A stretch of 33,449 nt of DNA from SVFI01 sp045546735 (GCA_045546735.1 JAZQDJ010000036.1:1-33449), one strand, 5' to 3'. Shown: positions 1-8,193, counted from the first letter of the stretch. A program made the numbers and translations. The notes: generated by a model not told the origin, from the letters alone.

Positions 1-853
1 CTGTCATGATGGTGTCGTCTTTGTAAACAAGGCCGATTTTACGTTTTGGAATAGTACGACGGAACGAAAGTTCTTTCAGAGTACCTTTTTCCAAGTCTTC
101 TTTCACAAAATCCTTAATGACACAAGCAATGCCGAGATCAATGCGTGCAAGTTCAATCAAAAGATCCATAGTGTTGATTTCGATGACATTACTCATAGAT
201 ATTTGATTGGAAGATAAGTACATATCCACGTATTTTCTTGAAATATTTTCTTTGTTCAGCATCATAAAGGTTGCGTTGTTCAGAATAGAACCTTTGTCGT
301 CACCTTCACGGATGCGCAGGTTTTCAAGATAACGTTCCGTGGTTACAAAGGTATCCTGAATTTCGCGGAACGGAATATAGGTCAGATTCCCCGGCTGGCT
401 CGGAATACCCACAATACCGATATCCGTAACGGAATTATCAATGTCGCGGATTGTTTCCATGGAAGGATGACAGGTAATTGTTACTTTGATGTGTGGATTG
501 TCTTTTACAAACTGTTGCAGATACGGTAAGAGTACGTATTTACAAAGTGTGATGCTGACACCGATAGAAAGCTGGGAAACACCGAGTTCGTTGACACGTT
601 TAATCTGTTCTTCGCCGTGTCGGATAGCAGAAAAAGCTGTTCGCACCTGCTCATACAAAAGTTCGCCTTCCATCGTGAGAGTCACGCCGCGGGAAGAACG
701 GTGAAAAAGCTGGACATCAAGACTTTGTTCAAGTTTTGAAATTGCTTTACTGATAGCAGGCTGGCTGATGTAGAGTTCTTTTGCTGCACCTGAAATATTT
801 TTGTGCTGTGCAACGGTATAAAATATGTAATATAAATTTAAATTTGTATCCAT
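1..853 (-). CDS. LysR-family transcriptional regulator, 3' end cut by the window edge
   Basis: Reading the minus strand from ATG at 853 gives 284 codons with no stop before the edge. LysR regulators are usually about 290-300 aa, so probably only the last 10-20 residues are missing. The N-terminus (MDTNLNLYYIFYTVAQHKN, then ISGAAKELYISQPAISKAI and LEQSLDVQLFHRSSRG) is a typical LysR winged helix-turn-helix at residues 1-60. The rest is a periplasmic-binding-protein-like effector domain. An AAGGAA ribosome site lies about 8 bases before the ATG. The gene is divergent from leuCD, and LysR genes commonly regulate the divergent neighbour, so control of leuCD by a branched-chain pathway metabolite is a reasonable inference; the ligand cannot be read from sequence. 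Confidence 0.93.
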   Translation of the reverse strand, partial: MDTNLNLYYIFYTVAQHKNISGAAKELYISQPAISKAISKLEQSLDVQLFHRSSRGVTLTMEGELLYEQVRTAFSAIRHGEEQIKRVNELGVSQLSIGVSITLCKYVLLPYLQQFVKDNPHIKVTITCHPSMETIRDIDNSVTDIGIVGIPSQPGNLTYIPFREIQDTFVTTERYLENLRIREGDDKGSILNNATFMMLNKENISRKYVDMYLSSNQISMSNVIEINTMDLLIELARIDLGIACVIKDFVKEDLEKGTLKELSFRRTIPKRKIGLVYKDDTIMT

Positions 854-916
854 TTATATATTCCTTTCCGTTTTGTTATATTAAATACAGAATATCATAA
901 TTAAAATTTATAGTAA

Positions 917-969
917 ATATAAATAATATGTATTTTATTTATAGAAAAAAGTTTGCTATACTCGTAGCA
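917..969 (+). promoter_or_regulatory. leuCD promoter with candidate LysR operators
   Basis: The 141-base gap between the LysR gene and leuC holds a -10 TATACT at 957-962 with only a poor -35 (TTTATT, 934-939) 17 bases upstream, which suits an activator-dependent promoter. Two inverted repeats are visible: ATAAAT-N12-ATTTAT (919-942) and TGCTA-N6-TAGCA (954-969), the second lying across the -10. LysR proteins bind T-N11-A-type dyads, so these are candidate operators. No T-box or leader peptide is visible. Confidence 0.5.
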
Positions 970-994
970 TAGAAGTAATAGGAGGTTTAGGTCA

Positions 995-2260
995 ATGGGA
1001 ATGACAATGACACAAAAGATTCTTGCAGCACATGCAGGTCTTGAATATGTAGAAGCCGGACAGCTTATCGAGGCAGATCTTGATCTTGTACTCGGAAATG
1101 ATATCACAAGCCCGGTTGCAATCAAAGAAATGAGTAAAATGAAAGTAGACGGCGTTTTTGATAAAGATAAAATTGCGCTCGTTCCGGATCATTTTGTTCC
1201 GAATAAAGATATTAAATCAGCTGAACACTGCAAATGTGTGCGTGAATTTGCTTACCGCAATGAAATTACAAACTATTTTGAAGTAGGACAGATGGGTATC
1301 GAACATGCGCTTTTGCCTGAAAAAGGATTGACAGTTGCAGGCGATGTGATTATCGGTGCCGATTCTCATACATGTACATATGGAGCGCTCGGTGCGTTCT
1401 CAACAGGTGTCGGAAGTACGGATATGGCTGCAGGTATGGCAACAGGAAAAGCCTGGTTTAAAGTTCCGGGAGCTATTAAGTTTAATCTGACAGGAAAACT
1501 TCCGAAATATGTAAGCGGAAAAGATATCATTCTTCACATTATCGGTATGATCGGAGTGGACGGTGCACTTTACAAATCAATGGAATTTGTCGGTGACGGT
1601 GTTGCCAATCTTTCTATGGATGACCGTTTCACGATTGCAAATATGGCAATTGAAGCAGGCGGAAAGAACGGTATTTTCCCTGTAGATGAGAAAGCAATTG
1701 CTTATATGAAAGAACACTCTACAAGAGAGTTTAAAGTATATGAAGCAGATGAAGATGCTGTTTATGACGAAGAATACACCATTGATTTAAGTACATTAAA
1801 ATCAACGGTTGCATTCCCACATCTTCCGGAAAACACACATACTATTGATGAAATTGACAAAGATATCAAGATTGACCAGGTAGTCATCGGTTCTTGTACA
1901 AACGGACGTCTGGATGACCTCCGCCAGGCTGCGGAAGTGTTAAAAGGACGTAAAGTGGCAAAGGGAATGCGTCTTATCGTAATTCCTGCAACGCAGGCTA
2001 TTTATCTTCAGGCGATGGAAGAAGGACTCCTTAAAATCTTTATCGAAGCAGGCGGTATTGTAAGTACACCGACATGTGGACCTTGTCTTGGCGGATACAT
2101 GGGTATCCTTGCAGAAAACGAGAGATGTGTTTCTACAACAAACCGTAACTTCGTAGGACGTATGGGACATGTAACAAGTGAAATTTATTTAGCATCTCCG
2201 GCGGTTGCAGCAGCATCAGCTATTACAGGAACAATTGCCGGTCCGCTTGATCTTAAATAG
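995..2260 (+). CDS. leuC: 3-isopropylmalate dehydratase large subunit
   Basis: This is the [4Fe-4S] aconitase-family subunit that, with LeuD, isomerises 2-isopropylmalate to 3-isopropylmalate in leucine synthesis in the cytoplasm. It has 421 aa, the length of the short clostridial/archaeal type (the E. coli type is about 466 aa). The three cluster cysteines are visible: C301 in GSCTNGR, and C361 and C364 in TCGPCLGG. The GADSHTCTYGALGAF motif near residue 125 is also present. GGAGG at 981-985 lies 9 bases before the ATG and fixes the start. leuD follows after 14 bases. leuA and leuB are not in the window. Homoaconitase specificity is not excluded, but the pairing with LeuD and a LysR gene favours leucine synthesis. 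Confidence 0.95.
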   Translation: MGMTMTQKILAAHAGLEYVEAGQLIEADLDLVLGNDITSPVAIKEMSKMKVDGVFDKDKIALVPDHFVPNKDIKSAEHCKCVREFAYRNEITNYFEVGQMGIEHALLPEKGLTVAGDVIIGADSHTCTYGALGAFSTGVGSTDMAAGMATGKAWFKVPGAIKFNLTGKLPKYVSGKDIILHIIGMIGVDGALYKSMEFVGDGVANLSMDDRFTIANMAIEAGGKNGIFPVDEKAIAYMKEHSTREFKVYEADEDAVYDEEYTIDLSTLKSTVAFPHLPENTHTIDEIDKDIKIDQVVIGSCTNGRLDDLRQAAEVLKGRKVAKGMRLIVIPATQAIYLQAMEEGLLKIFIEAGGIVSTPTCGPCLGGYMGILAENERCVSTTNRNFVGRMGHVTSEIYLASPAVAAASAITGTIAGPLDLK

Positions 2261-2274
2261 AAAGGAGAACGGTT

Positions 2275-2763
2275 ATGGAAAACGCAAAAGGAACCGTATT
2301 TAAATATGGAGATAATGTAGATACAGACGTTATTATTCCGGCAAGATACTTAAATTCATCTGACCCGGCAGAACTTGCAACGCACTGTATGGAAGATATT
2401 GACACAGAATTTGTGAAAAAAGTAAAAAAAGGCGATATTATCGTCGGTGAAAAGAACTTTGGCTGCGGATCATCCAGAGAACATGCTCCGATTGCTATCA
2501 AAGCAGCCGGTGTAAGCTGTGTCATTGCAGAAACATTTGCACGTATTTTTTATCGTAATGCTATCAATATCGGACTTCCGATTATCGAGTGTCCGCAGGC
2601 AGTTGCCAATATTGATAACGGTGATGAAGTAGAAGTAAACTTTGACACAGGTATGATTTACAACAGAACAAAAGGAACTGAGTTCAAAGGACAGGCGTTC
2701 CCGTCGTTTATGCAGAAGATTATTGCTGCACAAGGACTTGTAAATTATATTAATAATAAATAG
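2275..2763 (+). CDS. leuD: 3-isopropylmalate dehydratase small subunit
   Basis: This 162-aa swivel-domain subunit partners LeuC. It carries the family hallmarks: YGDNVDTDVIIPARYL near the N-terminus, and GEKNFGCGSSREHAP near residues 58-72, which shapes the substrate-recognition loop, followed by AIKAAGVSCVIAETFARIFYRNAINIGLP. The length is normal for the small (HACN-type) LeuD. AAAGGAG lies just upstream of the ATG, and a strong terminator starts 15 bases after the stop, so leuCD is a closed two-gene operon. Confidence 0.95.
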   Translation: MENAKGTVFKYGDNVDTDVIIPARYLNSSDPAELATHCMEDIDTEFVKKVKKGDIIVGEKNFGCGSSREHAPIAIKAAGVSCVIAETFARIFYRNAINIGLPIIECPQAVANIDNGDEVEVNFDTGMIYNRTKGTEFKGQAFPSFMQKIIAAQGLVNYINNK

Positions 2764-2777
2764 AAATGTTTCTTATA

Positions 2778-2806
2778 ACAGGTGGGTCTGCGACTCACCT
2801 GTTTTT
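2778..2806 (+). terminator. Rho-independent terminator of leuCD
   Basis: Stem ACAGGTGGGT / ACTCACCTGT (one G-T wobble) around the loop CTGCG, followed by five T. It closes the leuCD operon. Confidence 0.9.
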
Positions 2807-2844
2807 GTATAATTAAAGTTCGTCCAAAAAGCATACTGGTTTGC

Positions 2845-2872
2845 TTGAATTAGATTAGGAAAAATGTATAAT
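2845..2872 (+). promoter_or_regulatory. SigA-type promoter of the CAP-domain protein gene
   Basis: TTGAAT (2845-2850), 16-base spacer, TATAAT (2867-2872). The predicted start site is near 2879, giving a leader of about 45 bases before the ATG at 2924. A CGGAGG ribosome site lies upstream of that ATG. Confidence 0.7.
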
Positions 2873-2923
2873 ATAAAGTGTCGTTATATCTGAAAAACAA
2901 AAAATGGCCAAACGGAGGATTTT

Positions 2924-5101
2924 ATGAAGAAACTTTATAAAATAATTACAATGATATTGGTTGTGGCATTGGTATGTATAAATTGTGATGTTGTAGCGTT
3001 TTCATATATAGAAAATGTGAATGCAAAGACTATTTCCGGAAATTCCGTATCAGAAAATGACGTAGATGAAATCCCTGATTTTGATGTAACGGACGTGCCA
3101 GTTAGTGTGCAGGGCGATAGTCCTGCTAATCTTTATATTAGTAAAGCGGATTGTAAATGCTCTGATACGACTCGTCCTTATATCCGCCTTCAGCGTTATC
3201 CAACGCAGGGAAAGGCAGCTTCACAGCTTCTTGATGGTGAGTGGATGTTCGACCAGGATTTTTCAAGAGACCTTTTGTTTGGACGTTTTTACACCGCACG
3301 TAAAGATGCGGATAGAAGTAAACATTATCGGGATGTAAACGGAAACTGGATTGGTACGATTGAAGCTCTTACGAATCAGTACGAATGGGATGAAGAGTTA
3401 GAAGTCGTTGCTATGCAGAGGGCAGCAGAGCTGCTTTTTAGCGGAGAACATGATCGCCCGAACGGATGTCATTATTCGGAAGTGTATCTGTACTGTTCTT
3501 TACAGAATGCAGCAGCTACCGGTCTTGCATTTAATCCGAATGCTGTAAAAGACGGTTCTACAAATACTTACTGGAATACAGATGTAAATGAGCTTAATTT
3601 TGTATTCTGTCCTTCCAGCTTGGCGCTGAAATATCCGGAAAAGGATTTTAGTACGGATGCTGCTCTTGCAGACCTTATCGTAACGGATCCTGAAATCGGT
3701 TACATGGAAGAGGCAAAAGGCAGACTTACGTATGAACACCGAAAAGCCATTATGGATAACGATTATTATCGTATCGGTATTGGCTGCGTAAGAACGTCAG
3801 ATGGGCGTATTATTACTGCAGTGGCACTTGCAAAAGAAGATAACATGGAGACAGGTGCGGACGTTGTGGTTACCCCAAAGGGAACACATACATCGGAGCA
3901 GATGGAAAACATGTTTTCTATGACCTATACCGACGTAACAATTGGTATGAATGCAAAGGGTACGGATTGGAATTATTGTACGCTTACCGACGTAACGTGT
4001 TACGGAGAGTCGACACAGGTTTCCTATGTGGAAGGAACTCCGCAGTCAAAGCGTCCGACACTTGATTTAAAAAATGTGGTGTTTGGTAATGTCGGTCACG
4101 ATGCGGTTGCGATGTGGAAGAACTCTACTGCTACTGTACCGAGAGATGGAAAAAATCGAAATGGTAATCAGGTTGAAATCATTGACGGCACCTGGATAGC
4201 GGAAAATCCGGAGGTTGCTACGGTGGATGCTAACGGTATCATTACCATACATGGCACTGGTACGGCAGGGTTTTATAACAAAGGTACAGAGTTTAAAGCA
4301 GTGTATGGTATCGAAGTAACCGAAATTCCGCTTCCGGATTTCGAATTTGTGCCGGTATTCTCATCTCAGGAGTGGGACGTAGCAAGCGGTACATTAAGAA
4401 TCCCATATACTCTTGTATGTAAGAGTTATGAGAGTGAAGAGGATTATGGTGAGGTGCTTAGTATTATCGGAAGAGATATATCTATTACGTCAAGTAATGC
4501 CGATGTTGCTGTTACAAATACGGTTGCATCCGACGGTATGAGCGGAGTAGTATCTTTAACGTATACCGGAGATAAGGCAAACATTATGGATGGTGTCAGC
4601 GGTACACAGATTGTATTCGGCGGTACCGATAAGCATCTGCTTAATAAGTATACGTTATGGATGAGCATTTCAAACTCCGGCAGTAACAACAGTTCATCTA
4701 CGGGTAATACAAATACCGATACGGAAGATACGAAAGACGCTACCAACGTAGTAGTAAAGGAAAAGAAACAGACGATTTCGATTGGAAACAGCAGATTTAA
4801 AAAGGCTACCAAGAAATCAAAAGCCTACGCCATTAAACGGAGTAAGGTAAAAAAGACCAAGGTGTACAACATGAAAGTAAAGGTGAAAACCAGTGACGTC
4901 GGTCATGGAAAAGTCACTTATAAGGTCACTTACCCGAAAGGTACTACGAAGAAACAAAAGAAACTCTTTACGGTAAAAAAAGGAAAAATTACCATAAAGA
5001 AAGGCGTAAAGAAAGGAACGTATAAAGTAACCATCACGGCGGCCAAAGTCAGCGGATTGTATAAAAAAGCAACCAAGACCGTTTATGTGAAGGTGAAGTA
5101 A
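2924..5101 (+). CDS. Secreted CAP/SCP-domain protein with Ig-like region and lysine-rich C-terminal tail
   Basis: A 725-aa exported protein. Residues 1-35 form a signal peptide (MKKLYK, a hydrophobic core, then NVNAKT). Residues about 145-310 look like a CAP (cysteine-rich secretory protein/YkwD-type) domain: an A-x-x-RAAEL helix, HDRPNG with H176, and EHRKAIM with H272 followed by YYRIGIGCV. These are the two paired histidines of CAP pockets. Residues about 420-455 resemble a Big2-type bacterial Ig domain (WIAENPEVATVDANGIITI). A further beta-rich segment, a Ser/Asn/Thr linker near 590-610, and a Lys-rich tail (about 620-725, repeating KKG/VKVK) follow. There is no LPXTG or C-terminal membrane anchor, so the basic tail may bind cell-wall polymers. 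Function unknown. It has its own promoter and terminator. Confidence 0.8.
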   Translation: MKKLYKIITMILVVALVCINCDVVAFSYIENVNAKTISGNSVSENDVDEIPDFDVTDVPVSVQGDSPANLYISKADCKCSDTTRPYIRLQRYPTQGKAASQLLDGEWMFDQDFSRDLLFGRFYTARKDADRSKHYRDVNGNWIGTIEALTNQYEWDEELEVVAMQRAAELLFSGEHDRPNGCHYSEVYLYCSLQNAAATGLAFNPNAVKDGSTNTYWNTDVNELNFVFCPSSLALKYPEKDFSTDAALADLIVTDPEIGYMEEAKGRLTYEHRKAIMDNDYYRIGIGCVRTSDGRIITAVALAKEDNMETGADVVVTPKGTHTSEQMENMFSMTYTDVTIGMNAKGTDWNYCTLTDVTCYGESTQVSYVEGTPQSKRPTLDLKNVVFGNVGHDAVAMWKNSTATVPRDGKNRNGNQVEIIDGTWIAENPEVATVDANGIITIHGTGTAGFYNKGTEFKAVYGIEVTEIPLPDFEFVPVFSSQEWDVASGTLRIPYTLVCKSYESEEDYGEVLSIIGRDISITSSNADVAVTNTVASDGMSGVVSLTYTGDKANIMDGVSGTQIVFGGTDKHLLNKYTLWMSISNSGSNNSSSTGNTNTDTEDTKDATNVVVKEKKQTISIGNSRFKKATKKSKAYAIKRSKVKKTKVYNMKVKVKTSDVGHGKVTYKVTYPKGTTKKQKKLFTVKKGKITIKKGVKKGTYKVTITAAKVSGLYKKATKTVYVKVK

Positions 5102-5111
5102 AAAAGAGGAA

Positions 5112-5146
5112 AATTGGTATCGGCATTTGGCTGGTACCAATTTTTT
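5112..5146 (+). terminator. Rho-independent terminator after the CAP protein gene
   Basis: A 13-bp stem, AATTGGTATCGGC / GCTGGTACCAATT with two wobble pairs, around the loop ATTTG, ending in a run of six T. Confidence 0.88.
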
Positions 5147-5202
5147 ATTATTCAGAATTTGTTGGTGGTAATAAACGGATAACAATTTGTGATATATGTA
5201 GG

Positions 5203-5231
5203 TTGATTTTATTTGTAATATCATGTATAAT
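5203..5231 (+). promoter_or_regulatory. SigA-type promoter of the NusG-II/Gx/ruvAB operon
   Basis: TTGATT (5203-5208), exactly 17 bases, TATAAT (5226-5231). The -10 covers part of the most upstream in-frame ATG (5223), so that ATG cannot be in the mRNA. This decides the start of the next gene. Confidence 0.8.
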
Positions 5232-5258
5232 GAACACATGTTCGAGAGAGAAAATGTA

Positions 5259-5633
5259 ATGAATTTTATAAAGAAAAACATGACTTGGATACTTGTGAGC
5301 ATATTTTTGCTTCTTGCATTTGTGATGTATATATTTCCGAAGTTTTTTATGGAAACTGCCGATCAAGTACTCGTTCTTGTGGACGGTCGGGAGTACGGAA
5401 TCTATTCTTTGTATGAAATGCAGGAAATAAAGATTGAGACAGCAGATGGATATAATCTTCTTGTGATTAAAGACGGACAGGCTTATGTGGCAGAATCAGA
5501 TTGTGAAAATCAGGTCTGTGTGCACACGCAGCCTGTGACCAAAACCGGCGGACAGATTATTTGTCTTCCGCATCGTGTTGTTATTCGATTACAAACGACA
5601 GAAAAGAGTGAGATAGATGCAGTCGCGAACTAA
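5259..5633 (+). CDS. NusG domain II-containing membrane-anchored protein
   Basis: A 124-aa protein with one N-terminal membrane helix (WILVSIFLLLAFVMYIF) and an outward-facing domain like the NusG domain II family (Pfam NusG_II). The cysteine pattern DC-x4-C then ICLPHRVVI near the C-terminus is typical of that family. I place the start at ATG 5259, not 5223, because the promoter -10 overlaps 5223-5231. GAGAGAG (5244-5250) sits 8 bases upstream of 5259. The next gene begins 17 bases inside this one. NusG-II and Gx proteins are often adjacent, and similar pairs occur in flavin-based electron-transfer loci, but the biochemical role is not established. Confidence 0.82.
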   Translation: MNFIKKNMTWILVSIFLLLAFVMYIFPKFFMETADQVLVLVDGREYGIYSLYEMQEIKIETADGYNLLVIKDGQAYVAESDCENQVCVHTQPVTKTGGQIICLPHRVVIRLQTTEKSEIDAVAN

Positions 5634-6108
5634 AAAAACGGCAGTCCTCGGATTGTTTACGGCACTTTCGCTAATTTTTTCATATATCGAGAGTATTCTT
5701 CCGGTTCCTCTTATTGTTCCGGGGGCAAAGCTTGGACTTCCGAATACGCTTATTTTGCTTGTGCTTTATGCATATGGAACACGAGAAGCGTTGGCTGTCA
5801 ATTTTGTGAGAATTTTACTATCCGGATTCATGTTCGGAAATATGTTCAGTATTGTATATAGTCTGGCGGGTGCAGCGTTCAGTTTTGTTGTTATGATTCT
5901 GGCAAAGAAAGCAAAGATTTTTCCGATGAAATCAGTTAGTATTCTCGGTGGTGTATTTCATAATGTCGGACAGATTATTGTTGCTGTGTTTCTTGTTTCG
6001 GGGATATCGGTTATGGCATATCTTCCTGTTTTGCTCGTGGCAGGTGTTGTTACAGGTCTGTGTAACGGTGTTTTGGCAGAAATAATATATAAAAGAGGTA
6101 TTTTATGA
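5617..6108 (+). CDS. Gx transporter family membrane protein (annotated historically as heptaprenyl diphosphate synthase component I)
   Basis: A 163-aa polytopic protein with about five membrane helices, resembling an ECF-transporter S component. The N-terminus KKTAVLGLFTALSLIFSYIE, then PGAKLGLPNTLILL and HNVGQIIVA, are family-typical. The old name (Hpre_diP_synt_I) derives from weak genetic evidence and is probably misleading: no prenyl-synthase DDxxD motif is present. It overlaps the NusG-II gene by 17 bases and ruvA by 4 (ATGA), implying translational coupling. Membrane transport is inferred from topology and the substrate is unknown. Confidence 0.82.
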   Translation: MQSRTKKTAVLGLFTALSLIFSYIESILPVPLIVPGAKLGLPNTLILLVLYAYGTREALAVNFVRILLSGFMFGNMFSIVYSLAGAAFSFVVMILAKKAKIFPMKSVSILGGVFHNVGQIIVAVFLVSGISVMAYLPVLLVAGVVTGLCNGVLAEIIYKRGIL

Positions 6109-6722
6109 TAGGGTATGTAAAGGGGACATTAGAAGAAATTGAAGAAAACGCAGTTGTGCTTGATGTCGGCGGAATGGGAATCCGAATCTATATCGGTGCA
6201 GGATTTTTGTGCGAACTTCCTTCTTATGGGACGGAAATGAAAATATATACATATACAAATGTAAAAGAGGATTCCTTTACACTTTATGGATTTCGTAATA
6301 AAGATGAGTTGGAACTTTTCAAAAAACTTATTTCCGTAAGCGGTATAGGTCCAAAAGGGGGACTGGCGATTCTGTCTGTAATGAGCGCAGATGATTTGCG
6401 TTTCGCAATCTATTCTGGCGATGTAAAATCTATTGCAAAAGCTCCTGGGATAGGCAAAAAAACAGCTGAAAGAGTTGTTCTTGAATTAAAAGATAAAGTC
6501 AGCCTTGAAGATAACAGCGCAGACAGCCTGCTTTCTCAAATCGGTCATGCTGAGGATCGTTCTGTGAGCGAATTTGCAGGCAAAAGAAAAGATGCTATTG
6601 ATGCACTTGTTGCTCTCGGATATAATGGAACCGATGCGGCAAGAGCTGTAAAACAAGTAAATCCAACGGATGAAATGTCAGTGGAAGAGATTTTGAAAGC
6701 GTCATTACGCTATTTGTTATAG
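6105..6722 (+). CDS. ruvA: Holliday junction branch migration protein RuvA
   Basis: A 205-aa subunit that binds four-way DNA junctions and loads RuvB. The N-terminal OB fold (MIGYVKGTLEEIEENAVVLD, then YGF) is followed by a tandem helix-hairpin-helix region containing ISVSGIGPKGGLAIL and IAKAPGIGKKTAERVVLEL, and a small C-terminal domain (AIDALVALGYNGTDAARAV) that contacts RuvB. The length matches the family. The ATG overlaps the Gx stop codon (ATGA), and ruvB starts 10 bases after its stop. No ruvC is present, as is usual in Firmicutes, where RecU resolves junctions. Confidence 0.97.
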   Translation: MIGYVKGTLEEIEENAVVLDVGGMGIRIYIGAGFLCELPSYGTEMKIYTYTNVKEDSFTLYGFRNKDELELFKKLISVSGIGPKGGLAILSVMSADDLRFAIYSGDVKSIAKAPGIGKKTAERVVLELKDKVSLEDNSADSLLSQIGHAEDRSVSEFAGKRKDAIDALVALGYNGTDAARAVKQVNPTDEMSVEEILKASLRYLL

Positions 6723-6732
6723 GAGGTGGAGT

Positions 6733-7731
6733 ATGGCTCCCAGAATGATTGAAACCAATCTGACAGCAGAAGATGTAAAAGTAGAAGATACGCTCCGTCC
6801 TCAGCTTTTGGATAGTTATATCGGACAGCAGAAAGCGAAAGAGACTTTAAAAATATATATTGAGGCAGCCAAAAAAAGAGAGGATTCACTCGATCACGTT
6901 CTTTTATATGGGCCTCCGGGGCTTGGTAAGACAACGCTTGCGGGTATTATTGCCAATGAGATGGGAGTTAATATAAAAGTCACAAGCGGTCCTGCGATTG
7001 AAAAACCTGGAGAGATGGCTGCTATTTTAAACAATCTTCAGGAAGGTGATGTTCTTTTTGTCGATGAAATTCATCGATTAAACCGACAGGTAGAGGAAGT
7101 GCTTTATCCTGCAATGGAAGATTATGCGATTGATATTATGATTGGAAAAGGTACAAGTGCACGTTCTATCCGGTTAGAACTTCCGAAGTTTACTTTAGTG
7201 GGGGCAACAACAAGAGCGGGACTGTTAACAGCACCTCTTCGTGACCGTTTCGGTGTGATTCATAAACTTGAATTTTATACCATTGAGGAATTAAAACAAA
7301 TTATTCTTCATTCGGCAGAGGTATTAAAAGTTGAGATTGAAGAGTCGGGAGCGTATGAACTTGCACGCAGAAGCCGAGGAACACCGCGTCTTGCAAACCG
7401 TATTTTAAAACGTGTGAGAGATTTTGCACAGGTAAAATATGACGGGATTATTACAAAAGAAGTTGCTGATACGGCACTTGACCTTTTGGGCGTTGATAAA
7501 CTCGGACTTGATCATGTGGATCAGAATATTATTTTGACAATGATTGATAAATTTGACGGCGGTCCGGTAGGATTAGATACTTTAGCGGCAGCAACCGGAG
7601 AAGATGCAGGAACTGTGGAAGATGTTTATGAACCGTATTTGATTTTAAATGGTCTTATTAACAGAACGCCGCGAGGCAGAGTCGTAACATCTGCAGCATA
7701 CAAACATTTCGGACGCAAATTACCCGAATAA
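6733..7731 (+). CDS. ruvB: Holliday junction helicase motor RuvB
   Basis: A 332-aa AAA+ hexameric motor that drives branch migration with RuvA. Walker A is GPPGLGKT with K66, Walker B is DEIHR starting at D111, sensor 1 lies in GATTRAG, and the sensor 2/arginine region is RRSRGTPRLANRIL. A C-terminal winged helix (NGLINRTPRGRVVT) completes it. The ATG has TAGGAGGTGG upstream. No terminator is seen after it, only a promoter for zapA. Confidence 0.97.
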   Translation: MAPRMIETNLTAEDVKVEDTLRPQLLDSYIGQQKAKETLKIYIEAAKKREDSLDHVLLYGPPGLGKTTLAGIIANEMGVNIKVTSGPAIEKPGEMAAILNNLQEGDVLFVDEIHRLNRQVEEVLYPAMEDYAIDIMIGKGTSARSIRLELPKFTLVGATTRAGLLTAPLRDRFGVIHKLEFYTIEELKQIILHSAEVLKVEIEESGAYELARRSRGTPRLANRILKRVRDFAQVKYDGIITKEVADTALDLLGVDKLGLDHVDQNIILTMIDKFDGGPVGLDTLAAATGEDAGTVEDVYEPYLILNGLINRTPRGRVVTSAAYKHFGRKLPE

Positions 7732-7738
7732 AAAAACA

Positions 7739-7766
7739 TTGTTTTCTGCATAGAATTTGATATAAT
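7739..7766 (+). promoter_or_regulatory. Promoter of zapA (extended -10)
   Basis: TTGTTT (7739-7744), 16 bases, TATAAT (7761-7766), with a TG dinucleotide at 7758-7759 giving an extended -10. Confidence 0.65.
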
Positions 7767-7802
7767 AGTGGTTAAGAATGTATTTTTGAAAGGTGTGTAC
7801 CA

Positions 7803-8165
7803 ATGACAGCGAAAACAGATACCGAAGTATTGATCGGCGGAAAAGTATATACACTCAGTGGTTATGAGAGTGAAGAATATTTACAGAAGGTTGCTCTTTA
7901 TATTAATAACAAGATTAATGAGTACAATAAAATCGAAGGTTTTCGCAGACAATCTATGGACACACAGGCTGTGTTGCTGGAACTGAACATTGCTGATGAT
8001 TATTTTAAGGCAAAGAAAAAAGCAAAGTCTTTGGAAGATGATATTGCCACGAAAGAGAAAGAACTTTATGACATTAAGCATGAGCTGATTGCAACCCAAA
8101 TCAAATTGGAAAGTGCTGAAAAAGCTTTAAAAGCCATGCAGACGGTAAAGAAAGATAGCATTTAA
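7803..8165 (+). CDS. zapA: Cell division protein ZapA
   Basis: A 120-aa FtsZ-ring-associated protein. The N-terminal globular part (TEVLIGGKVYTLSGYESEEYLQ) matches the ZapA family, and residues about 55-115 form a coiled coil (KAKKKAKSLEDDIATKEKEL) that mediates tetramerisation and FtsZ bundling. AAAGGTG lies upstream of the ATG. A terminator follows at once, so zapA may also be transcribed alone. Adjacency of zapA to a U32 peptidase gene is common in Clostridia. Confidence 0.9.
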   Translation: MTAKTDTEVLIGGKVYTLSGYESEEYLQKVALYINNKINEYNKIEGFRRQSMDTQAVLLELNIADDYFKAKKKAKSLEDDIATKEKELYDIKHELIATQIKLESAEKALKAMQTVKKDSI

Positions 8166-8167
8166 AT

Positions 8168-8193
8168 AAAAGCTGCCTTGCGGCAGCTTTTTC
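8168..8193 (+). terminator. Rho-independent terminator after zapA
   Basis: Perfect 8-bp stem AAGCTGCC / GGCAGCTT around TTGC, ending in T5. It lies 4 bases after the zapA stop and before the U32 ribosome site, so it is probably attenuating rather than absolute: no separate promoter for the U32 gene is visible. Confidence 0.85.

Noticed and set aside
486..704. 72-aa plus-strand ORF opposite the LysR gene
   Set aside because: It is a shadow: the minus strand encodes a clear LysR protein through this stretch, and the plus ORF has no ribosome site or recognisable motif.
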